From Physcomitrium patens (lineage: Eukaryota; Streptophyta; Bryopsida; Funariales; Funariaceae), in contig NC_037271.1 of NCBI RefSeq assembly GCF_000002425.4, forward strand, positions 4,825,582 to 4,889,581: a stretch of DNA of 64,000 nucleotides, given 5' to 3'. The translations under genes and the position numbers were made by a program. A model generated the notes under the pieces. It was not told the DNA's origin. It saw only the letters and a program-made list of their open reading frames with translations, and made no database searches. This document shows positions 12,660 through 23,554 of the stretch, in pieces (positions within the stretch are counted from its first letter, which is position 1; each line of letters opens with the position of its first letter).

Positions 12660-12960
12660 AGGTGAGCCTGGTTCGAAGAGCCAATTGGATCCAATTTCAA
12701 GAATCCAATCCGGGTCCTCTTATCCAATATGAGACCTGAATTGGTCGGACAACCCAATGTAGTCTAATTACGAGAAAATCCAAGTCTTACTACGAGCCTC
12801 AGCTAGTCTGACGTGAAGGACCAATTTGATCCAATTACGGGAACATCTAGGTCTTACTACGAGCGTCTTAGCCAATGTGACGCGAGGACCAATTTGACCC
12901 AATTACGCGAACATCCAGGTTACTACTGGCATCTTACCCAATATGAGACCTGAATTGGTC
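12660..12960 (+). repeat. Tandem repeat of about 68 bp in the tail of element 2
   Basis: At least three imperfect units, for example 12,772-12,838, 12,839-12,906 and 12,907-12,960, share GTCTTACTACGAGC, GACCAATTTGA and CCAATTACG blocks. A further diverged copy seems to lie upstream to about 12,660. They lie in the non-coding tail between the chromodomain region and the 3' LTR. Confidence 0.7.
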
Positions 12961-13085
12961 GGGCGACTCAATGTGGACCCGAGTACGAGGTTTTGATTGT
13001 GTTTCAAGCTGTCCTATTCTTTGTGCCGTTTCAGGGAACGTTGTTTTCGATAAATGGATCTCTTAAAGGTAAAAATGGAGGAGAA

Positions 13086-13181
13086 AGCTCTGACGGCGAG
13101 AGCCAATTTCGGATCTAAGCCTTGATGGCGAGAGCCAATTTTGGATCTAAGCTCTGACGGTTGGAGCCAATTTTGGATCCA
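13086..13181 (+). repeat. Three 32-bp tandem units in the tail of element 2
   Basis: Exact 32-bp spacing: 13,086-13,117, 13,118-13,149 and 13,150-13,181. Each contains GAGCCAATTT and GGATC. Reading frames across it on either strand look like repeat shadows, not genes. Confidence 0.85.
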
Positions 13182-13904
13182 AGACGAAAGATTGAAGAAA
13201 TTCAGAATTAAGGTTAAAAAAAGAAGGGGGAGGAGAAAGGGGTTTTTTTTAATGGGGAGGTTTTGAAGATAAGAAAGAGCTAGCTTCATGCTTCGGGCGG
13301 GGAAAAAAGACAGAGAATTGGATTTTTTTTCTTCATAGGGTTTTGGGAAGATTGAGGCAATCGTTGCTGAAGTCAGTGTTGTAATGGTGAATCGGGATTT
13401 TTAATGAAGTGGGTTTGATTACTCTTGACTGTTTTGTGAAATCGAGTTACGTCTGTGATGAAGAATTAAAAGGGTGTCCATAGGATTGAGTATGCGGAGT
13501 GAATGAAATTTATTGGGTTAATCTAAGGAGATAGTCAGTGGATAAAAGATCGTGAGTATAAAGCGGTATCGAAGATTAGCAGTTTGGGTTGTTTCGGGTT
13601 CTCTGTAACGTCTAGAGACCTACGGGCTGGGACAAAAAGGACTTCGGCGAGCAGTCAAAGGGCATCCGTATAGATTTACAGTGTATTCTTGCAGTCGTTC
13701 ATATTCCAACAGTCAAAAACTAATAGACTGCTTGACTATCGGCGAATCTCCATACTACCTTCTACAGCTAGATGCCCGACGCATTCTCGAGCAGGAAAGC
13801 ACGTAATACGACAATAATATGCGACAGATCTTCATTTTCTTACGTTGGTACTGATTAACAACAACATTGCTTCTCAGAGACCTCGAAGCTAAAGGAGGGG
13901 GTGA

Positions 13905-14302
13905 TGTTAGGAACATATTCCTTAGAACCTTCTGGAGACAAGTTTTTAAAACCTTCTAGAAGCAAGTCTCTGGAACCTTCTCGAAGCTTCTTAGTTGGTA
14001 GAAGATGTTAGGGACATAGTGCTTAGAACCTTTTAGAGACAAGTTTCTAAAACCTTCTAGAAGCAAGTCTCTGGAACCTTCTAGAAGCTTCCTAGTTCGT
14101 AGAAGTTGCTTGAGAAGCTTCCTAAATAGGAGTATATATTAGAATCGAGGCTGAAGAGTTCTTCAGTCTCGACAACACATCTCTTGGAGCTCTAGCTCAC
14201 CTCTCTGGTGTTGTTCTTGTATTCATCTGATTAATCTACTTCTTGCCAATTCTTCTTGAACTTCTTGTTAGATCTCGAGCCTGTATTTCTGTGTCCATGA
14301 CT
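13905..14302 (+). repeat. 3' LTR of element 2 with a duplicated first 101 bp
   Basis: The LTR proper (14,006-14,302, 297 bp) is preceded by an extra copy of its first 101 bp (13,905-14,005). The polypurine tract AAAGGAGGGGG (13,891-13,901) lies just before the extra copy, so the duplication belongs to the LTR. The 5' LTR lacks it. Confidence 0.85.
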
Positions 14303-14307
14303 CATCC
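14303..14307. repeat. Target-site repeat of element 2 (right copy)
   Basis: CATCC, identical to 6,890-6,894. Element 1 protease-region sequence resumes directly after it. Confidence 0.9.
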
Positions 14308-14399
14308 TAAAAAGACAATAAATAACTATCTATTATTTTTACATGTATATGTTTGATTTTCTTAATTAAGGATATATCTTATTTTTTTGACAAAGTCTA

Positions 14400-15930
14400 T
14401 GTTAATAAAATACGTTATTGTAGTATGTGAAGTCTTGCTTGAGAATACTTTGAGTACTTGGCTGTGAAAGATAGAATGGAAATTACAACAACAAAATCTT
14501 AATTCTAATAGAATACTAATTAAACTCTAATTAAACCATTAGAATACTAAGTAAGTTTTAATCAAATTCAAAGAAACCTCAGAGGAATTACAAAGAAATA
14601 ATAAAAAATCTTAAAAAAATATTAGAATGATTACAAATATAACTCAAATACATCTCAATTCAATCTTAATTTAATCTTAGTTAAAAACCTATTAAACTTC
14701 ATTCAAAATTTAAGCCAAAAACTAACTAACTCTTAAATTCTAAATAAATCCTAATAAAAACCTAAATCCTAAATCAAATCTTAATCAAATCCTAAATTCT
14801 AAATCAAATCTTAACCAAATACTAACCCTAAATCAAATCCTAATCCTAAATCAATTCTTAATCAAATCCTAAATCCTAAACCAAATCCTAGTAATTCCTA
14901 TAATAGATTTAAACTTCAATAACTAATGATTGAACCATTGATTTTAACTCAAAATTTGCACACTTCTTAGAAATTAAGTTGAAAAAAATCACAAAAATTT
15001 TTGAAAAGGATCGAAATTACCAAATAGATGATAACTTCAAAAATGTGCTTCATTCTCCGACCTTGATGCCAATCTTGCAGAGCCAATAACTCTCTTTTTT
15101 ACCATTCGATTGATCTCAAAATTCTTATATATATAAAAAAAAACAAGTCTACTATCCTCATCTATAAATTTTATTCCAATTCAATTAGTAGATTGCAAGA
15201 AATCTTTAAAATCCTCACTAGACCTAAAATTCTACTTTCTAAGACCTTGACCCACTTAAACCTTAATAACCCTCAATTCAACTATTAGATTAAGCTAAAA
15301 ATCACAATACATATTAAACACAAATATAACCATTAATTTATAAAATTTTACTTATAGATCTATTACAAAACTCTTGAAATTGCCCAAAATATCAATCCTA
15401 TTTTATTTCACAAAATCCAAGTCATCCAAAAACAAACTTAACTTTATAAAGCTCTTACAAAGTCATTACAAATCCAAATCACACAAAAAAAAAAATGCTC
15501 ATAAAAACTTTATTTAGTCTGCTATCAAATAGTATTCTTTGATGTACAAAAGAATCCTAGAATTATCATTGAGACTTGGTTTTGTGCCTTAGGATCTGAT
15601 TTCGACCCTAGTTCATAACTAGCCCTCTCCGAGTATTAATATCTAGTTTTTTTAGGTAATTTTTGCTAGAATTTACTCTTAACTTCTTCTTAAAGATGTT
15701 TATATCATTTTTGTTTCCAATCTACTTTGTTTTACCTTATTTGTGGTCCTACAAAGTAAGTAGAAGTCACTTTTCTAAAAAGGCAATAGTACTACTAAAA
15801 GTTTTATTAGCTTCTAATCTTTTATCTATATTTTTTTACTTTATCTTTTAATTTGGCTCTTCTATAATAAGATCCATATTATCATCTTTCACCATATAGT
15901 CATGTTACAACACGACAATATTGAAGTTCC
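14400..15930. mobile_element. Unclassified insertion of about 1.5 kb in element 1
   Basis: Protease-region sequence of element 1 stops near 14,396 and resumes near 15,935, when compared with elements 3 and 5. The DNA in between has no coding match. It contains a degenerate AAATCCTAAATC-like simple repeat at about 14,690-14,900. A weak inverted match of the ends (TATTGTAGTATGTGAA near 14,415 and the reverse complement of TTACAACACGACAATA near 15,930; about 11 of 16) could be a terminal inverted repeat of a non-autonomous DNA transposon. The edges are uncertain by about 20 bp, and I see no clear target-site repeat. Confidence 0.5.
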
Positions 15931-17353
15931 AAAATCCAACAAAGCTAAGACTTTGTGATTTTTTGGTCTTAAATAAATTTCTATTATAAAATAAGGTGAG
16001 AGATCTGAGGAGAGAATAGGATCTCTATTAGGAGTTGCATAAGATTCTAGCCATATACTTCCTATTGTAATTAGAGAGACTCATTTTTTGAGACATTATC
16101 TTCTTTGTCAACCATGCTCCTCATTTTGTCATTTTATTGATTCTTTGGACAATATTGAACAATGTATTTGGATTCTCTATAATATAGGCACAAACCTTTA
16201 GATGATGATGAGTCTTTTCTTACTCAATAAGATATTTAAAATGTATCATATCAATTTATAATGGTTTTAGCCTTAATAAATAAGTTTTTAAAAATTTAGA
16301 AGTTGTTGTCATTACTTGACTTATTTTCCTTCAACCAAATCTTAATTCTTGATGTATTTCAAATAATCTATTATCATATACAATAGCTTGAGTAATAAAT
16401 TATTCTAAAGATTTTACTTTCAACATTGTTAATATCAAATCTTTGATGTTGTCCTTCAATCCTTATTAAAATTGATTGATAAGAGCTTTGTTATTTTAAT
16501 TCATGTTGCAAGCAAGGTTTTAGAATTTAGTAGTATATATGGTAGCTGACTATAATTTTTCTTTTAAAAATAAGAGCTTGGTCTTTGCTACTCTTTTTTG
16601 ATCAATTTTTTTAAATGTGGCTATAAATACTTTTAGGAATGAATTTAAATCATAAAAGAATAATGAATCTTTTTTCATTAAAAAAGCAAATCAAAAGAGA
16701 ATATTTTTAGATAGAAGTGCATCTATGAATCTAACTTGAATAAATCCATTAAAATATTAAAAGAGATGCAATCTTTGATAGAACTTGACTTACTGCAAAA
16801 ATCCTCAAAATTTTGATGTTATTCAATTAAACTTCTCAAGTATACTAATCCTTGTCCCCATTATACTTGTAAAAGAAAAACTTCCTAAATTTGGTTGAGA
16901 TGTCAATCTACTTGCTTCTTTTAACTACACAATTTTTAAACATAGACTCTGAACTTCTTCTATAGACATAGAATTAATATTTCTTTGAATGGCATAAGCA
17001 ATGTGTGAAATTTCCACTTTAATAATATTAACAAGTATATAAAGTTTTGCAATAGTTGCAAATCTATTCTCACCTCTGCTAAGTGTAGCATCAATAATTT
17101 TTCATTCTATTTCTAATAATTTAACAAATCGACAAATCAAATTAGATGAAGATAATCTACAACCTCTAATGTCAAATAAATTATTTTACAAAGAAGAATA
17201 ATCTACTCTCTTTAAGAAAAATATTAGTATTAAAAAACTAAATAGTTGTTTAAAGGTAGATAATCTGCAACCTTCAAAATATAACAATAGAAGTGGGATA
17301 ATTCAATCACTTCTAAACCAAGGCAAATACAATGACTACAATTCTTACTAAAT

Positions 17354-17784
17354 TATCAAAGATATGAACTTCAAAGAACTAAAATAACAATTCATTATTG
17401 TGTCACACAAAAAGACTAAAAAAATACTCAAAAATAATATATTACTACAATAAAATGGCTATTGTCAAATGCAAGAAGACTAAAAACTCTAGAAATAAGA
17501 CTAAAGACAAAAAAAAAGACATTGACAAGAGTGAAGAAGGCTTTATTCATACCTCCATAAATTTCTTGACTAAGAGCTATGTGGCAATATCCTATAGGAC
17601 CTCTAAAACATGTTTAGTTTCGAAGACATGTATCTTAACTTACAAGACAAGATTTTTATATGTATGCCAAATTTTTAGCTTGTTCCATAAGCTACCAACA
17701 CATGGTTAATTTATTGACCAAATTTCTAACCTACCAATCAACTACAAACACATATAAAGTCAAAGTAATATCTATGAAGCTTCT
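17354..17784 (-). repeat. 5' LTR of element 1, larger part
   Basis: Minus-strand LTR matching 2,560-3,088. It is interrupted at 17,784 by the insertion of element 3 and continues at 23,472. It keeps TTGACAAGAGTG (17,522-17,533), the reverse complement of the predicted transcript-start sequence. Confidence 0.8.
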
Positions 17785-18332
17785 TGTCATAGACATATAT
17801 TCACTATAATTGTTACCTATGTCATATAAATAGGTAGAAATAAGTAAAGTAGATTAATTTCATAATATCTTCTAGTGAAGTTTCCTAGAAGCTTCATAGA
17901 AGTTGTTTTGACTTTACATGTGATTATACTTGATTGGTAGGTTAGAAATATGGTCAACAAGTTAACCACGTGCCACACATATTGGTAGCTTGCGAAACAA
18001 GCTAGCTATGTACTGCCCAAATAGAAAACTTATCTTGTAAGTTAAGATACTTATTCTATAAAGTCAATAAATTTTTGAAGGTCCTATAGAACATCACAAG
18101 TAGCTCTTAGGTAAATAGTATATATAGAGGCAAGAGTGAAGCCTTCTTCACTCTTGTCAATTCCTTTCTTGCTTTTAGTCTAGTTTCAAGGGTCTCTCAT
18201 TTTCTTGTCTTTTAGCATTAGCCGTTCTAGTTTCTTTTTGAATATACGTATTTAGTTATTTCTATTTTGTCATCTTTCTTCGAGAAAAGTCTGACTTATT
18301 TATTTATTTTTATTAAATTCTTGTCCTTGACA
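17785..18332 (+). repeat. 5' LTR of element 3
   Basis: 548 bp, TGTCATAG...CCTTGACA. It has a TATA box at about 18,119 and a perfect 11-bp inverted repeat with a 4-nt loop (18,131-18,141 and 18,146-18,156). The start-site sequence CACTCTTGTCAA (18,149-18,160) is perfectly complementary to TTGACAAGAGTG at 18,335-18,346, two bases after the LTR end. Confidence 0.88.
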
Positions 18333-21300
18333 GATTGACAAGAGTGCACTTACAATATCAGAGCTTTCTCTAATCTTGATAAAAAGTAGATTACTCCTTT
18401 CTCTTGATAAGACATAAGCATATTAGAAGTTGTGGATTACCCTCTTTTTAACTAACACTGTCCTTAGAATTTTCTTTGTTCTCAAATCCTCTCTTCTATT
18501 TGTCTTGAGCAATATTAGATATCTTCTCTATTCTAAGTGATATCATGGCAAAACTTGCTGAAATGAAGAGTGCAATGGTATAAATGTAAGAGCAATTGAG
18601 AGAATTAATGCTTGCAATGCATCATCTCAATTTACCACTATAAAGAGCAATAAGATTGGTAGGAAGTAAAGATATAGAAATGATTGGAATTGCTTCAACA
18701 TTTGTACCAAATCATGTCTCTTTTCCTATGGTGGAATACCCTTCTACTATTAGAGAATCAAGAATTGCCCTACCTAAGAAGTTTGATGGCACCAAATCAA
18801 AGTTTAGAGGATTTATCAATCAAGTACAACTTTTGATTGAACAACTCTAAAGTTATTCAACTCCAGGATCACAAATTAGATTCATTGGTATATTTTTTTT
18901 AGGTTCATTAATATCATGGTTTTCATCTTTTTTTGAAAGACGAGATCCAATTTTAGATAATCTAGAGGCTTTTTTGGTGGAGTTTCAATCCATGTATGGA
19001 AAATATGATATAATTTGTATTACAACCAACAAGATCCATATTTTGTGATATGACAATTGATCAGTAACATTATATGCTTCACAATTTTGACAACTTGTAA
19101 CTGATATCAAGTGGGATGATGCAGCACTTGTTAGCCAATTTCTCTATGGATTACAATATGAGGTAAAAAAATTTATGCTCAACTCATCTGATCCTCAAAC
19201 ATTGAATCAAGCAATTGACTTTGCTGTGAAGTGTGACAATCATCTTTTTGAATTTTGATCTAAGCATTGTACAAGTAGACCTCAACATTACTATAATTCA
19301 ATGGCAACACCAACATATCTTGAACACATACATTTAAAAGTAGAGGATATGTAAATTGATGCGATACATTTCAAACCTCTTACTGAGCAAAAAAAGACTT
19401 GTTGTCGTGAAGAAGGATTGTACTTATATTTTGGAGAATATAAGCACAGTGCTCAACATTATTCAAAGAAGCAACACAACCATAAAATGAAGAGTACAAC
19501 TATCAAAGAAGATAGTATATCAAAAAACGAGTTTGTCTAACTATAATAGGAACTATGTGGCTGAAACCTTGTACAATACCTACTGAAGGTCCTATTTTCT
19601 CCTCAAAACCCTCTCTTTGTTTTACAAAAAATATTATTTTAGGATCTAAACATCATAAAGCCTTTTCCTTGTTAGATTCAGGAGCCTTAGCATATTTCTT
19701 AGATGAAGAATTTGTTAAAAGATATAGCATACTTTAAGTGAAGAAAACTAAACTTGTTCATGTAGAAGTCATAGATGATCGTCCATTGTCTTCAAGAGAT
19801 GTTATTCATGAAACCCTTCCTATAGAAGTAGTAATTAACGGTCATAGTAGCTTTGTAACATTTAATATCATTAGATCTCACCTAATCTAGTCATCTTAGA
19901 TTTATCATGGCTAGAAAAATATAACTCTAAAATAGATAAGGCTATTTATAGTCTTAATTTTTCTAAAAGTATAACTAAGAGCATAGTTAATGAAATAGAA
20001 AGTCATAAGTCTAATACAATTAAACGTGTATTTATAGGTACAAGAGCTTTCTTGCTACCGCATAACAAGGATCATCTTATGTCATTTATGTCACATTTAT
20101 TTCTAGTGGTGGAAAGACTTTAAGTGGCATTCTAAGCCAATATTAAAATTTTCAAGATATATTAGATAAGAAGAATGGAGACACTCTTCTGAAACATCGT
20201 CTCTATGTCTACTCAATTGATCTTCAAGAAAAAGCACAACCATTATTTGGACCAATCTACAGTTTATCACAAAATGAGTTGGCTGAACTCAAGGAGTATA
20301 TTGAAGAAAATATGGCCAAGAACTTCATACGCCATTCCAAATCTCCAATAAGAGCTCCAATTTTATTTGTGAAGAAAAAAGATGGATCATTGCGGATGTA
20401 TATTGATTATTCAGGACTCAACAAAATCACCATCAAGAACAAGTATTTGCTATCTTTAATATTTGGACACCTTGATCACTTGAATCAAGCTAAAATCTAT
20501 ACAAAAATAGATCTACAAGGTGCATACAATCTGGTATGCATCAAAGAAGGAGATGACTGGAAGACTGCGTTTTGAACAAGGTATGGAAATTTTGAATACA
20601 ATGTCATGCCTTTTGGACTTACAAATGTACAAACAGCATTCCAACATTTAATGAATGATGTCTTTTGAGAGATTTTAGATGATTTTATCATCTATTACCT
20701 AGATGACATCTTAATCTATTCTAAGAATACAGAAGAACATGAACTTCATGTTTGTCATGTGTTACAAAAACTAAGAGATGTGAGAGTCTACGCTAAGATA
20801 GAAAAGTGTATATTTTACACTATTCAAGTCGACTTCTTAAGATACATCATTTCAAATGATGAACTTATAATCGATCCTAAGAAAGTTCAAACTAGTAAGG
20901 ATTGGAAGATCTCAAAAACAGTAAAAGATGTCCAAAGCTTTTTGGAATTTGCCAATTACTATTGGATCTTCATGAAAGATTTCTCTCAAATTGCAGCTCC
21001 ACTTACACGTTTGACTTATAAAGACAAACTTCAATGGAATCAAAAAGGAGAAGTAGCATTTAAAGCTTTAAAGACAACCTTCGTTTTTGCACCAATCTTG
21101 TATTACATCGATTTTTCTAAACCATTTTTTATGGAAAAAAATGCATTACACTTTGCTTTAGGTGCCATATTGTCAAAAATGGAAACAGATGATAAACTTC
21201 ATTTAATAGCTTTTTATTGTAAAAAACTTTCAATAGCCGAAATCAACTACAAGATCCATGACAAAGAACTTCTTGCAATCGTAGATTCATTTCAAGAATC

Positions 21301-23471
21301 ACACCATTATCTAGAAGGTGCTTCTAGCCCAATCATCATGTATACAAATCACAAAAATCTTGAATATTTTATGTCAACACATGTTCTGAATCGTTGCCAA
21401 GCTTGTTGGAATATATCTTTGTCAAGATTCGAATTCAAGATCACTTATCAACTAAAAAAACAACAAGGTTTGTCAGATGCACTCTTTAGATGATCTTCTC
21501 TTATATCAAAAGAATGAGATGTTGCTTTTAATCAATAATGAATAATTCTCTTGAAGCCAGAGCATCTTCATCTTCGAGCAATGAAATAAACACTAACTGT
21601 TGATTCAAATTTTATTAAGCAAGTTCAATCAAGTATGTCTTGTGATCCTCTTAATTGTGATATTAAAAAAAGTCCTTCAAAGTCTCATGATACTTTCAAG
21701 TTTGAATTCAAGAAGAATCTACTATATTTTGAGGGACACCTATATGTTCCACAAGGTGAAGCTTCATTACGTGTTCTTCAAGCTCGTCATGACTTTCCAA
21801 CAGCAAGACATTTTAGGTACAATAAAAATTTGGAACTAATATCCAAGGACTTTTGATAGCTCCAAATGTGGAAAATAGTAAAAGATTTTGTACAATCATA
21901 TGATGTTTGCTCAAAATCAAAAACTCCTCATCATCAACCTTACAGACTTCTTCAGCCATTACCCATTCGAGAACAACCATGGTCTTCTATTTCTATGGAT
22001 TTCATCATGGATCTTCAATCTTAAGTTCTTATGACTCTATATTTGTGATAATAGATCATTTTACCAAGATGGCACATTTTGTACCATGTACAAAATCCAT
22101 CACAAGTGAAGAAACTGCTAAGCTCTTTCTTGATAATATCTATCGCTATCATGGATTTCTCAAGGATATTATATCAAATAGGAGAACTCAATTTGTAATA
22201 AGATTTTGGCAAACTCTTTGTAAGATTCTAAAAGTAGATATAAAAGCATTCCATCCTCAAACTGATGGACAAACGAAGCATGTTAATTATGTTTTGCAGC
22301 AGTATTTAAGATGTACCATCAACTACCAATAAGATGATTGGACAACTCTTTTGCCATTGGCAGAGTTTACTTACAATAACACGGTACATTCTTCTACAAA
22401 ATAAACACCTTTCATTGTCAATTATGGTTATCATCCATGACTTGATACTTTTGACTTTTCAAAAGTTGATAATCCTACGACGAAAGATTTGGCAATTCAT
22501 TAATTAGAGCTACATGCAACGATGAAGGCACAGTTAAAAGAAGCTCAAGAACAACAAAAGATCAATATGGATGTCTATCAAAAGGAACAACCATCATTCC
22601 ACATGGATAACAAGGTATGGTTACTTCATTGCAATATCAAGACTACTCATTATAGTGACAAGTTGGACTATTAAAGGCTTGGATCATTTTTTATTTCTGC
22701 ACAAATCAATCTACTTGCATATCGTTTGCACCTATTGGAATTAATAAAAATCCATCTGATATTCCATGTGTCTCTTCTTAAACCATACAAGATAGTGGAC
22801 ATACCAAGAAGAAGACAAGCTCCACCTCTTCCTATAGAAGTGGATAACAATGAAGATTTCGAAATAGAAGAAGTCTTAGATTCAAGGCAATGCCAAAATA
22901 AATTGGAATATCTTGTCTATTACCGTGGATATGATATTAATGAATGCATATGGAAGCTAGTAAAGAATCTTGTGAATGCAACAAAGGTGGTGGAGGCTTT
23001 TCATCGACAACATCCATCAAAATCAAGATAAAAACCTTCTTTATAAAAGAAACAAGAACTAGGCAAGATAACATTCTACTTTCAATCGTTGTTTGTAGCT
23101 TCTTTATAATTGTGATGCTGAAGAGATGAAGAACCAACAACCAGCAAATTTGACTCAAAAGCCTTTGTTTACTGAACTACCAAAGGAGACATTACGATTG
23201 TCACAACCTTCAAGACGACGCAATTGAGATGAAGATCCTCAAGAACGACATGTTCTTCCTCGAATTCATGGCGAGATACAATCCATTTGGTATCATGACC
23301 TTGGAAGGGACTCTCATTATTTAGTGATTTTATTAGCAGTAGGAACAATTCCTGACAGTATTCCAAATGTTTTATTTGAAGTTATGAATGCCTCAACAAC
23401 GATCAAATAATTAGGTGGTCTTCCCGCCCTAGTATAGGACACTATCAATGGTTGAGAGACCCTATCAATCA
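17785..23471 (+). mobile_element. Element 3: Ty3/gypsy chromovirus inserted in the LTR of element 1
   Basis: Fossil element of the same family as elements 1, 4 and 5. Parts: 5' LTR 17,785-18,332; gag about 18,545-19,500 with a degenerate CCHC region; protease about 19,555-19,930; reverse transcriptase about 20,170-20,900; RNase H about 21,000-21,500; integrase about 21,700-22,700; chromodomain about 22,840-23,030; post-chromodomain region about 23,127-23,471. No right-hand LTR is recognised: LTR sequence of element 1 resumes at 23,472. Coding parts are broken in many places (tens) and AT-rich. It is younger than element 1 by nesting and resembles element 4 most. Confidence 0.88.
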
Positions 23472-23549
23472 TATTATGAAATAAATCTACTTTTATCTAT
23501 TTCTACTTAATCATATAGATAAATATTAGAGGTTTGTATGTCCATGATA
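23472..23549 (-). repeat. 5' LTR of element 1, outer end
   Basis: Matches the outer 80 bp or so of the LTR at 2,560-3,088. Its edge (CATGATA on the plus strand) is followed by CCTTT, the partner of the left target-site repeat. Confidence 0.75.
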
Positions 23550-23554
23550 CCTTT

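Larger units (their letters stand above)
6895..14302 (+). mobile_element. Element 2: younger Ty3/gypsy chromovirus, 7.4 kb
   Basis: Fossil LTR retrotransposon inserted in the protease region of element 1. Parts: 5' LTR 6,895-7,191; leader with repeated hairpins 7,192-7,485; gag about 7,486-8,530 with a CCHC knuckle (CLYCGEEGHKVGNC); protease about 8,540-8,880 (LLDSGAS motif); reverse transcriptase about 9,130-9,850 (YLDDIL); RNase H about 10,050-10,480; integrase about 10,750-11,600; chromodomain about 11,800-11,970; post-chromodomain region about 12,080-12,450; long non-coding tail with two tandem arrays; polypurine tract 13,891-13,901; 3' LTR 13,905-14,302. The order protease-RT-RNase H-integrase-chromodomain defines a chromovirus. 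The coding part is broken, by eye at ten to twenty places. The paired LTRs differ at about 16 of 297 positions, mostly transitions, so it is the youngest element in the window. Confidence 0.93.
2560..23549 (-). mobile_element. Element 1: old Ty3/gypsy chromovirus, host of the nested stack
   Basis: Fossil LTR retrotransposon on the minus strand, about 6.4 kb once later insertions are set aside, close to element 4 in size. Parts by increasing coordinate: 3' LTR 2,560-3,088; purine-rich tract (minus strand) 3,089-3,102; post-chromodomain region; integrase about 4,250-5,000; RNase H about 5,220-5,650; reverse transcriptase about 5,800-6,450; protease split by two insertions (about 6,600-6,889, then 14,308-14,396 and from about 15,935); gag with a CCHC knuckle region about 15,940-17,000; leader; 5' LTR 17,354-17,784 continuing at 23,472-23,549. 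The coding part is badly broken, with dozens of breaks, and very AT-rich. It must be the oldest member because elements 2 and 3 and a 1.5-kb insertion lie inside it. Closest in leader type to element 5. Confidence 0.85.

Noticed and set aside
13014-13289. Minus-strand open frame of 91 codons in element 2
   Set aside because: It overlaps the 32-bp tandem array and its periodicity explains the open frame; no protein family match.
14690-14900. CCCTAAA-like text resembling an interstitial telomere repeat
   Set aside because: The unit is irregular (AAATCCTAAATC and variants) and lacks a run of exact CCCTAAA, so it is a degenerate simple repeat.
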